Positions 1 through 5,517 of a DNA stretch of 5,517 bases are shown piece after piece. Origin of the DNA: Negativicutes bacterium UBA1444 (GTDB lineage Bacteria; Bacillota; Negativicutes; UBA1444); the NCBI GenBank assembly GCA_002329525.1, contig DCTI01000149.1, forward strand, positions 3,233 through 8,749, in the 5' to 3' direction. The position numbers were made by a program, and so were the translations under genes. Each line of letters opens with the position of its first letter. Positions within the stretch are counted from its first letter, which is position 1. Below the pieces are notes generated by a model that was given only the letters and a program-made list of their open reading frames with translations, did no database searches and was not told the origin of the DNA.

Positions 1-427
1 TCTGGTGGGGATGAAGTCCCGCGGCGTATACGAAACCCCCGGCGGCGCGATCCTGTTCTATGCCCACCGCGAGCTGGAAACCCTCACCCTGGACCGGGCT
101 ACCCTGCACTACAAGGAGCAGATGGCGGTGCGGTACGCCGAACTGGTGTATGACGGAATGTGGTTCTCGCCGCTGCGGGAAGCGCTGGACGCCTTTGTGA
201 ACCAGACCCAGCAGACGGTCACCGGCATCGTACGGGTCAAACTGTATAAGGGCAATATCATGAGCGCCGGCGTCAAATCGCCATACTCCCTCTACCATGA
301 AGGTTTTGTCACTTTTGGCCAAGACGAGGTTTACAATCAGAAAGATGCCGAAGGATTCATCAATCTGTTTGGTCTGCCGCTCAAGATTCGGGCGCTGATG
401 ATGCAGAGAGAGGCGAAACAAAAGTGA
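1..427 (+). CDS. argG: Argininosuccinate synthase, C-terminal third (partial, 5' end outside window)
   Basis: ArgG joins citrulline and aspartate, using ATP, to form argininosuccinate in the cytoplasm, the penultimate step of arginine synthesis. The reading frame is open from the first complete codon (position 2) to TGA at 425-427, giving about 141 residues of a family that is usually near 400. The frame opens with [15 protein letters not shown], a highly conserved block of the family's C-terminal synthetase domain. The rest ([38 protein letters not shown] and the final GFINLFGLP stretch) matches the known C-terminal end. The GTG at position 5 lies inside the conserved block and is not the true start. 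The stop codon overlaps the argH start by 4 nt (GTGA), so the two enzymes are probably translationally coupled. Identification rests on recognised motifs, not on a search. Confidence 0.96.
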   Translation, partial: LVGMKSRGVYETPGGAILFYAHRELETLTLDRATLHYKEQMAVRYAELVYDGMWFSPLREALDAFVNQTQQTVTGIVRVKLYKGNIMSAGVKSPYSLYHEGFVTFGQDEVYNQKDAEGFINLFGLPLKIRALMMQREAKQK

Positions 428-1839
428 CCAAGTTATGGGGTGGCCGGTTTACCCGGGACACTGACGCGAATGTGGAGGAGTTTACCTCCTCCATTTCGTT
501 TGATCAGCGCATGTATCGGCAGGACATTCTCGGCAGCATGGCGCATGCCCGGATGCTGGGCCGCTGCGGGATCCTGACCGCGGAAGAAACGGAACAGATC
601 ATCCAGGGCCTGACCTCCATCCTGGCGGATATCGAAGCCGGCAATTTCACGTTTGAAATCGCCCTGGAAGATATCCACATGAATGTCGAAAAACGCCTGA
701 CGGAACGGATCGGCCCCGTGGGCGGCAAACTGCACACGGCCCGCAGCCGCAACGACCAGGTGGCGCTGGATACCCATATGTACATGAAATCGGCCATCCA
801 GTCAATTGCCACCTTGATCCATGGGCTGGAGCGGTCGCTGCTCGAAGTTGCCGAAGCCAACCTCGACGTGATCCTGCCGGGATACACCCATTTGCAGCGG
901 GCGCAGCCGGTATTGTTTTCCCACCATCTGCTGGCGTATTTTCACATGCTGGCCCGCGATTTTGAGCGGCTCCAGGGAGTCTGGAACCGCACCGACATCA
1001 TGCCGCTCGGCGCCGGCGCGTTGGCGGGAACCACGTTTCCGATCGACCGGCGGATGGTCGCCGGGGAACTGAAATTTTCCCGGATTTACGCCAACAGCAT
1101 GGATGCCGTCAGCGACCGGGACTATATTTTGGAGTTTCTCGCCTTTGCCTCCATTTTGATGGTCCATCTGTCCCGGCTCAGCGAAGAAATGATTCTGTGG
1201 TCGTCGACCGAATTTGCTTTCATTGAGCTTGATGACGCCCACTGCACCGGTTCCAGCATCATGCCGCAGAAAAAAAATCCCGACGTATGCGAACTGGTCC
1301 GTGGCAAAACCGGCCGCGTGGTGGGACATCTGATGGCCATGCTGACGATCTTGAAAGGCCTGCCCATGACCTACAACAAAGACCTGCAGGAAGACAAGGA
1401 AGGCGCATTTGATACCATCGATACTCTGAAATTCAGCCTGTCGGTTTATGCCGACATGCTCAAGGGAATGAAAGTCAATTCCCAACGGATGCGGCAAGTG
1501 TTGGACGACGATTTTTCCAACGCGACCGATATGGCCGATTATCTGGTGCGAAAAGGATTGCCGTTCCGGGAAGCCCATGCCGTGGTCGGCCGGGCGGTCC
1601 GCCTTGCCATCGAGACACAGCGCAGCCTGACCGAACTCCCCCTTTCGGAATTACAGGCGTTGTGCCCATTGTTTGGCGATGATATTTTGGCGGCGCTCCG
1701 AATTGAAACCTGCATCGAGGCCCGAAACTCCGAAGGTGGGACCGCGTCCGCCCAGGTTAGACAATCCCTTACAGATTGCCATTCTATTATGCAATTGCAG
1801 CAAACAACGATTGACATGTATACAAAAAGCAATATATAA
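424..1839 (+). CDS. argH: Argininosuccinate lyase
   Basis: ArgH splits argininosuccinate into arginine and fumarate, the last step of arginine synthesis; it is a cytoplasmic homotetramer of the fumarase/aspartase superfamily. The 471-residue product starts at GTG with MTKLWGGRF, the usual family N-terminus, preceded by a purine-rich site (GAGAGGCG, 407-414) inside argG. Visible family blocks are [24 protein letters not shown] (His156 the likely catalytic histidine), and the fumarate-lyase signature [11 protein letters not shown] at residues 276-286, which carries the catalytic serine loop. All key residues are present, so the enzyme should be active. The end is odd. After the conserved NSEGGTA the protein continues longer than I expect, and residues 445-471 are encoded by strikingly AT-rich DNA (27 G+C of 84 nt by hand count) with codons such as AGA, ATA and ACA that are rare upstream. 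This tail contains the promoter for the next gene. Confidence 0.97.
   Translation: MTKLWGGRFTRDTDANVEEFTSSISFDQRMYRQDILGSMAHARMLGRCGILTAEETEQIIQGLTSILADIEAGNFTFEIALEDIHMNVEKRLTERIGPVGGKLHTARSRNDQVALDTHMYMKSAIQSIATLIHGLERSLLEVAEANLDVILPGYTHLQRAQPVLFSHHLLAYFHMLARDFERLQGVWNRTDIMPLGAGALAGTTFPIDRRMVAGELKFSRIYANSMDAVSDRDYILEFLAFASILMVHLSRLSEEMILWSSTEFAFIELDDAHCTGSSIMPQKKNPDVCELVRGKTGRVVGHLMAMLTILKGLPMTYNKDLQEDKEGAFDTIDTLKFSLSVYADMLKGMKVNSQRMRQVLDDDFSNATDMADYLVRKGLPFREAHAVVGRAVRLAIETQRSLTELPLSELQALCPLFGDDILAALRIETCIEARNSEGGTASAQVRQSLTDCHSIMQLQQTTIDMYTKSNI
1790..1799. repeat. Palindrome TGCAATTGCA upstream of the ilvE promoter
   Basis: A perfect 10-bp palindrome centred about 17 bp upstream of the -35 box, inside the AT-rich end of argH. 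Position and symmetry suit a regulator site, but no family is assigned and it may be chance. Confidence 0.3.
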
Positions 1840-1840
1840 T
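1811..1840 (+). promoter_or_regulatory. Consensus sigma-A promoter for ilvE, embedded in the 3' end of argH
   Basis: TTGACA at 1811-1816 and TATAAT at 1835-1840 are both perfect matches to the housekeeping promoter consensus, separated by 18 nt. The -10 box overlaps the argH stop codon (TAA, 1837-1839). Transcription would start near 1847, leaving a leader of under 30 nt before ilvE, too short for a T-box or attenuator. ilvE can therefore be transcribed separately from argGH. Read-through from argH is also possible, as no hairpin lies between the genes. Confidence 0.8.
1817..1824. repeat. Palindrome TGTATACA in the ilvE promoter spacer
   Basis: A perfect 8-bp palindrome directly after the -35 box. 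The core resembles sites used by some GntR/FadR-type repressors, and binding there would block RNA polymerase. It is short, so chance is possible. Confidence 0.3.
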
Positions 1841-1860
1841 AGGATAAATTAAGCGGCAAT

Positions 1861-1868
1861 AGGGGGGT
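1861..1868 (+). promoter_or_regulatory. Ribosome binding site of ilvE
   Basis: The purine run AGGGGGGT lies 6 nt before the ATG at 1875 and can pair with the 3' end of 16S rRNA. It supports this start over later in-frame ATGs such as the one within TMPDEDK. Confidence 0.65.
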
Positions 1869-1874
1869 AACGGT

Positions 1875-2948
1875 ATGACAGAGATCAGTATTCAGAAAAC
1901 GACCAGGCCGGGTACCATGCCCGACGAGGACAAACTGGGATTTGGCACGTATTTCACGGACCACATGTTCGTGATGGACTACCAGACCGGCAAAGGGTGG
2001 CACTCGCCGCGGATCGTTCCTTATGAAGAATTTTGCCTGTTCCCGTCGGCGATGGTGTACCATTACGGTCAGGCGATCTTCGAAGGAATGAAAGCGTTCA
2101 AGACCCACGACGACCGACTGGTGGTGTTCCGCACCCGCGATTATCTGCAGCGGTTCAACCGTTCCGCGGATATCCTCTGCATTCCGAACACGGATGTGGA
2201 TCAGGTGCAGGAAGGCCTGTTTAAACTGCTGGAACTGGACAAACGGTTCCTGCCCGGGAAATTGGGCACATCCATTTATATCCGGCCGTTCATTATTGCG
2301 ACCGACCCGTTTGTCGGCGTCAAGTCTTCCGACACTTATCGTCTGTTCATCATTTTGTCGCCATCCGGAACCTATTATGCGCAGGGCTTCAATCCCGTCG
2401 GCATCCGGGTGGAAGACAAGTATGTCCGGGCAGTACCCGGCGGTATCGGCGAAGCCAAGACGCCCGGCAACTATGCGGCCAGCCTGCGGGCGCAGGTCGA
2501 AGCCAAGCATGAAGGCTATGCCCAGGTGCTCTGGCTTGACGGCGTTGAACGCAAGTACATTGAAGAAGTCGGCACGATGAACATCTTCTTCAAGATCAAC
2601 GACGAGCTGATCACCCCCGAACTGAACGGCAGCATTCTGGGCGGCATTACCCGTCGCACCGTGCTGGAACTGGCCCGGGAGTGGGGAATGAATGTATCCG
2701 AACGGAAGATTTCCATTGATGAAGTCTTTGCCGCGGCTGAAAACGGCACCCTGCAGGAGGCCTTCGGCTCCGGAACCGCCGCCGTCATTTCGCCGGTGGG
2801 TGAATTATCCTGGAAAGGCAAGAAAATCATCATCAACAACAATCAAACCGGGCCTACGGCACAGAAACTGTTTGACGAAGTGGCCGGGACGCAGTATGGG
2901 ACTCTGCCGGATAAGCACGGTTGGGTCAGTACCGTCACGAAACTCTGA
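1875..2948 (+). CDS. ilvE: Branched-chain amino-acid aminotransferase
   Basis: This PLP enzyme reversibly transfers the amino group between glutamate and the 2-oxo acids of leucine, isoleucine and valine, the last step of their synthesis, in the cytoplasm. The 357 residues match the usual length of the longer bacterial/eukaryotic-like BCAT branch (fold class IV). Visible motifs are HYGQAIFEGMKAF (63-75), YIRPFIIATDP (135-145), and GEAKTPGNYAASL (192-204) with Lys195 as the Schiff-base lysine. Next come YIEEVGTMNIFF (228-239, with Glu231 the likely partner of the PLP ring nitrogen), GSILGGITRRTVLELA (252-267), and EAFGSGTAAVISPVG (295-309) near the cofactor phosphate. Nothing is missing or broken. 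It has its own strong promoter in the end of argH and is followed 14 nt later by a terminator hairpin, so it can form a one-gene unit or the last gene of an argGH-ilvE transcript. Exact substrate preference cannot be read from sequence. Confidence 0.95.
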   Translation: MTEISIQKTTRPGTMPDEDKLGFGTYFTDHMFVMDYQTGKGWHSPRIVPYEEFCLFPSAMVYHYGQAIFEGMKAFKTHDDRLVVFRTRDYLQRFNRSADILCIPNTDVDQVQEGLFKLLELDKRFLPGKLGTSIYIRPFIIATDPFVGVKSSDTYRLFIILSPSGTYYAQGFNPVGIRVEDKYVRAVPGGIGEAKTPGNYAASLRAQVEAKHEGYAQVLWLDGVERKYIEEVGTMNIFFKINDELITPELNGSILGGITRRTVLELAREWGMNVSERKISIDEVFAAAENGTLQEAFGSGTAAVISPVGELSWKGKKIIINNNQTGPTAQKLFDEVAGTQYGTLPDKHGWVSTVTKL

Positions 2949-2962
2949 TTCCAAAGGGTTTC

Positions 2963-2994
2963 AAGCCTCCCGCAGCTACGGGAGGCTTTCGTTA
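2963..2994 (+). terminator. Rho-independent-type terminator after ilvE
   Basis: A perfect 10-bp stem (AAGCCTCCCG at 2963-2972 with CGGGAGGCTT at 2979-2988) closes a 6-nt loop (CAGCTA). The following T-tract is short and interrupted (TTTCGTT), so termination may be incomplete, but the position just after the ilvE stop and before a new promoter fits a terminator. Confidence 0.85.
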
Positions 2995-3027
2995 TGTATG
3001 GGGGTTGAAAGGATTTTTCTGCAAGAG

Positions 3028-3057
3028 AACGAATTATAATGAACAGAAACATTCGTT
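3028..3057. repeat. Inverted repeat around the cdaA -10 box (candidate operator)
   Basis: AACGAAT at 3028-3034 is perfectly complementary to ATTCGTT at 3051-3057, with 16 nt between the arms. The left arm directly abuts TATAAT and the right arm falls near the start of the predicted transcript. It could be a repressor site or chance; the stem is short for an RNA hairpin. Confidence 0.4.
3035..3040 (+). promoter_or_regulatory. Probable -10 box of the cdaA operon
   Basis: TATAAT matches the sigma-A -10 consensus and lies between the ilvE terminator and cdaA, giving a leader of about 30 nt. The -35 side is weak: the best match, TTGAAA at 3005-3010, is 24 nt away, too far for normal spacing, and at 17 nt there is only GATTTT. 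The promoter may be weak or activator-dependent. A 7-bp inverted repeat flanks the box. Confidence 0.5.
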
Positions 3058-3062
3058 ATGAT

Positions 3063-3068
3063 GGGGTG
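3063..3068 (+). promoter_or_regulatory. Ribosome binding site deciding the cdaA start
   Basis: GGGGTG ends 8 nt before the ATG at 3077. It supports that start over the out-of-frame ATGs at 3058 and 3061, which have no purine-rich site before them. Confidence 0.6.
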
Positions 3069-3076
3069 TACAAGCG

Positions 3077-3898
3077 ATGGACCTGCAAATCCGAAATTTC
3101 ATACCGCCGTTTGGGCTGATCGATTTGCTCGACGTCCTCATCGTAGCGCTCGTTTTATACAAGCTGTACGACATGATCAAGGACACTCGGGCCGTAACCC
3201 TACTGAAAGGGTTGCTGGTGGTGCTGGTGATGGCCCTGGTGAGCAACTGGCTGCATTTGAATGTTTTGTACTGGCTTATGGGCAAAACGCTGACCGTGGT
3301 CGCGGTCGCTCTGCCGGTCGTGTTTCAGCCGGAACTGCGCCGGGCGCTGGAACATATCGGCCGGGGCCGTTTTTTCAGCAAATCCAAACGCCTGAACGAC
3401 GAGGAAATGTCCCAGCTGTTCAAAGATTTGACGAAAACGGCGGTCGCTTTGTCCAAGACCCGGACCGGTGCGCTGATCGTGGTGGAGCGGGAAACCGGCC
3501 TGAACGATTATGCCGAAAGCGGCATCCGCATCGACGGCGTGGTGTCGACCGAGCTGCTGCTGAACTGTTTTGTGGTCAATACTCCGCTGCATGACGGCGC
3601 CCTGATCATTCGCGGCAACCGGATTTTGGCCGCCGGCTGCCTGCTGCCGCTGACGGAGCGTTCCGGACTGGACAAGGAGCTGGGAACCCGGCATCGGGCG
3701 GCCATCGGCCTGACCGAACAGACGGACGCCATCGTGATCGTGGTCAGCGAGGAAACTGGCGTGATTTCCCTCGCGCTGGGTGGCCGGCTGGAGCGCCGGC
3801 TGGATTCCAGTTCCCTGCAGTCGCGGCTCGAAGAGCTGTTCGCCCCCAAGGCGCAGGGTCTGAGTGATTACATCAATCGGAGGAATGGCCGGCAATGA
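3077..3898 (+). CDS. cdaA: Membrane diadenylate cyclase CdaA (DacA/YbbP)
   Basis: CdaA condenses two ATP into cyclic di-AMP, the second messenger that controls potassium and osmolyte uptake and cell-wall homeostasis in Firmicutes. The 273 residues match the family length. Three hydrophobic segments at about residues 13-31, 39-57 and 63-83 form the membrane anchor. The cytoplasmic DAC domain follows from about 84 and opens with VVFQPELRRALEHIGRG. Both catalytic motifs are intact: DGA at 173-175 (in NTPLHDGALII) and RHR at 205-207 (in GTRHRAAIG). These bind metal and nucleotide in the family, so an active cyclase is expected. The last four bases (ATGA) overlap the cdaR start, and GGAGG for cdaR lies in the cdaA tail, so the two are probably translationally coupled. 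No c-di-AMP (ydaO-type) riboswitch fits in the short leader. Confidence 0.96.
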   Translation: MDLQIRNFIPPFGLIDLLDVLIVALVLYKLYDMIKDTRAVTLLKGLLVVLVMALVSNWLHLNVLYWLMGKTLTVVAVALPVVFQPELRRALEHIGRGRFFSKSKRLNDEEMSQLFKDLTKTAVALSKTRTGALIVVERETGLNDYAESGIRIDGVVSTELLLNCFVVNTPLHDGALIIRGNRILAAGCLLPLTERSGLDKELGTRHRAAIGLTEQTDAIVIVVSEETGVISLALGGRLERRLDSSSLQSRLEELFAPKAQGLSDYINRRNGRQ

Positions 3899-4815
3899 AT
3901 TATTTTCTGGGCCGGAATCTGCTGCCCAAACTGCTGGCGGTATTGGTCGCCCTGATCTTGTGGGTTTTTGTCATGAACGAACAAAATCCGCCGGTGGAGG
4001 GAACATTTCAGGTATCGCTGACCAACCGGAACCTGTCGGGAAAACTGGTCGTGATGGAGGCTCCGGAGACGGTGCGCGTCAAGGTCCGCGGCTTGCGGAA
4101 CGCGATCGCCGGCGCGGCGGGCCGTAATTTTCAGGCTTATGTCGACCTGAAGGGCCTGGCGCCCGGACAGTACAACCTGCCGGTATTGGTACAACTGCCG
4201 CCCGGCTATGAGCTGGTGGAAGTGGTGCCGGACAAGGTCGATATTATCCTGGAAGCGGTTCAGTCCCGCCAGTTTCCGGTGGAACCGCGCCTGACCGGTC
4301 CGATCGTCGGCCAGATGACTCTCGGCAAAGTGGAGATCACGCCGAAGGTTGTCACCATCACCGGGCCGCAGAGCATTCTGGACTCGATCGGCAAGGTGTT
4401 GGCGCCGGTGGAAATCCGGGACCGGACGCCGGCATTCGCGCAGGATGCGAAATTGTTCATTGCCGGGATTGACGGGAACGAATTGAAAACCTTGAAAGTG
4501 GAGCCGACGCAGGTCAAGGTTTCCGGCGTGTTGGAATCGGGGACCATAACGAAGACGGTCGACGTGAAAACCGTTCTGACCGGCAATCTGCCGGAAGGGG
4601 TACTGCTGCGCCGCGTGTTCACCGAACCGGCGAAAGTGGAGTTGCGGGGCCCGAAGGAAATCCTCGACCGGTTGACGGCCGTCTCCACGGAGCCGGTGCC
4701 GCTGGCCGGGATCACTAAGGATGTGACACGGGAAGTGCCGCTGCAGCTGCAGCCGGGAATCACTGTGGCCCGGAAGACGGTCATGGTTCGGATCACCGTG
4801 GGGCAGGGACCCTGA
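3895..4815 (+). CDS. cdaR: YbbR-domain protein CdaR, partner of CdaA
   Basis: CdaR is membrane-anchored with its YbbR domains outside the membrane; in Bacillus and Listeria it binds CdaA and modulates its activity. The 306-residue product has a short basic N-terminus (GRN, PK), one hydrophobic helix at about residues 9-28 and a long exported-looking beta-rich part. Three YbbR-like repeats can be recognised at roughly 35-120, 124-212 and 217-303. Each has a strand-Gly-Leu turn: VRVKVRGLRNAI (60-71), VVTITGPQSILDSI (152-165) and KVELRGPKEILDRL (247-260). Some homologues have four repeats. The start ATG overlaps the cdaA stop and follows GGAGG (3879-3883) by 11 nt, slightly long spacing. The next gene begins one base after its stop. 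Fold assignment is by pattern and gene order; the in vivo effect on CdaA (activation or inhibition) is not visible. Confidence 0.93.
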   Translation: MNYFLGRNLLPKLLAVLVALILWVFVMNEQNPPVEGTFQVSLTNRNLSGKLVVMEAPETVRVKVRGLRNAIAGAAGRNFQAYVDLKGLAPGQYNLPVLVQLPPGYELVEVVPDKVDIILEAVQSRQFPVEPRLTGPIVGQMTLGKVEITPKVVTITGPQSILDSIGKVLAPVEIRDRTPAFAQDAKLFIAGIDGNELKTLKVEPTQVKVSGVLESGTITKTVDVKTVLTGNLPEGVLLRRVFTEPAKVELRGPKEILDRLTAVSTEPVPLAGITKDVTREVPLQLQPGITVARKTVMVRITVGQGP

Positions 4816-4816
4816 G

Positions 4817-5517
4817 ATGACGCGACAAACGGCGACGACATTGCGACTGGCCAATTTACGGGTTTCCATCGATGAAGAACGATCTTTGGAAACCCTTGTT
4901 TGTGCGCGTCTGCGCATCGGCAGCGGACAGTTGCGGGATTTTACGATTCTCCGTCAGGCCCTGGATGCCCGGCGGGAAGGCAATATTTCCTTTGTGTACA
5001 CCGTGGAGTTCGTCGTGCCGGCGGCGCCTGAAAAATGGCTAAAAACCTGGACGGCCGACAAGAACGTTACGCTGGCCGCGCTGCCCGACGACCCGCCGTT
5101 GCAGCCGGGACGGCGGCCGCTGCCGGAACGGCCGGTCGTGGTGGGCTTCGGACCGGCGGGCATGTTTGCGGCGCTCACTCTGGCCCGGCACGGCTACAAA
5201 CCGCTGGTGCTGGAGCGGGGGCCGGATGTGGAAACGCGTCAACTGGCAGTGCGAAAGTTCTGGGAACGGGGAGTGCTTGACGAAACCGCCAACGTGCAAT
5301 TCGGCGAAGGGGGTGCCGGGACTTTTTCCGACGGGAAACTGACGACCCGGGTACATGACCGGCTGATGAGCGAGGCACTGAATACGCTGGTTGAAGCCGG
5401 CGCGCCGCCGGAAATCCGTTATTGGTACAAACCCCACATCGGCACCGACCGGCTGCGGCAGGTCGTGAAAAATATCCGTCAACAGATCGAAGCGTTGGGC
5501 GGCGAGGTGCGCTTTGG
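4817..5517 (+). CDS. FAD-dependent dehydrogenase/oxidoreductase, COG2509-like (partial, 3' end outside window)
   Basis: The frame is open from ATG at 4817 to the window edge, giving 233 residues; I recall the family as roughly 500-550 residues. Residues about 9-75 form an N-terminal domain (LRLANLRVSIDEE, then FTILRQALDARR and ISFVYTVEF) resembling the small alpha/beta domain preceding the flavoprotein core in this family. The dinucleotide-binding fold starts with VVVGFGPAGMFAALTLARHG, where GFGPAG (110-115) is the GxGxxG loop and the LVLERG strand ends in the glutamate expected to hold the adenosine ribose. GEGGAGTFSDGKL (163-175) is the characteristic glycine-rich block of this family. The substrate is unknown to me. 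It starts one base after cdaR, with a G-rich stretch (TGGGGCAGGG) before the start, so it is in the c-di-AMP operon. Whether glmM follows cannot be seen. Confidence 0.88.
   Translation, partial: MTRQTATTLRLANLRVSIDEERSLETLVCARLRIGSGQLRDFTILRQALDARREGNISFVYTVEFVVPAAPEKWLKTWTADKNVTLAALPDDPPLQPGRRPLPERPVVVGFGPAGMFAALTLARHGYKPLVLERGPDVETRQLAVRKFWERGVLDETANVQFGEGGAGTFSDGKLTTRVHDRLMSEALNTLVEAGAPPEIRYWYKPHIGTDRLRQVVKNIRQQIEALGGEVRF

Noticed and set aside
1840..1874. Possible terminator or T-box leader between argH and ilvE
   Set aside because: The 35-nt gap has no stem of useful length and is too short for a T-box; only the promoter end and ribosome binding site are visible.
1539..2510. 323-codon open frame on the - strand spanning the end of argH and the start of ilvE
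   Set aside because: It crosses two well-supported + strand genes and a promoter, shows no family motif, and has shadow-like composition.
3005..3040. TTGAAA at 3005-3010 as the -35 box for TATAAT at 3035-3040
   Set aside because: The 24-nt spacing is far outside the usual 16-19 nt, so the pair is not a standard sigma-A promoter.
2995..3076. Possible c-di-AMP riboswitch before cdaA
   Set aside because: The space after the terminator is only about 80 nt and the predicted leader about 30 nt, much too short for a ydaO-type riboswitch.
3058..3594. 178-codon + frame beginning ATGATG just before cdaA in another frame
   Set aside because: No purine-rich site precedes it, the product is low-complexity Arg/Gly/Ala, and cdaA in the overlapping frame has intact catalytic motifs.
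3868..4917. 349-codon open frame on the - strand opposite cdaR
   Set aside because: It mirrors cdaR in GC-rich DNA, is rich in Arg, His and Gln as antisense shadows are, has no recognisable domain, and cdaR on the + strand is clearly real.

Overview
The window is chromosomal, moderately GC-rich by eye, and densely packed with genes on the + strand. Every gene I can support is a housekeeping gene of a Gram-positive-lineage (Firmicutes/Bacillota) bacterium. The strongest taxonomic marker is the pair cdaA-cdaR (membrane diadenylate cyclase plus its YbbR-domain partner), which is typical of Firmicutes. The high GC content, the argG-argH pair and an FAD-dependent dehydrogenase right behind cdaR would fit a Negativicutes (Sporomusa-like) anaerobe. 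That finer placement is inference only.

Layout. Positions 1-1839 hold the 3' third of argG (argininosuccinate synthase) and a complete argH (argininosuccinate lyase), overlapping by 4 nt: the last two steps of arginine synthesis. Positions 1875-2948 hold ilvE, a branched-chain amino-acid aminotransferase. No terminator separates argH from ilvE. Instead, a perfect-consensus sigma-A promoter (TTGACA, 18 nt, TATAAT) is written into the last codons and stop codon of argH. A Rho-independent-type hairpin (2963-2994) ends the amino-acid block.

Positions 3077-5517 hold a second operon, cdaA-cdaR-FAD dehydrogenase, with a 4-nt overlap and then a 1-nt gap. CdaA makes the second messenger c-di-AMP at the membrane, and CdaR is its membrane-anchored extracytoplasmic partner. 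The third gene runs off the window at residue 233 and looks like a COG2509-type FAD-dependent oxidoreductase. It occupies the place where glmM is usually found in Firmicutes. The operon probably starts at a TATAAT box at 3035-3040, which is flanked by a 7-bp inverted repeat.

I see no mobile element, CRISPR array, tRNA, rRNA or riboswitch. No clearly new system is evident. The points most worth a second look are the promoter embedded in an AT-rich, apparently extended argH tail, the small palindromes around both promoters, and the tight coupling of an uncharacterised FAD enzyme to the c-di-AMP genes.
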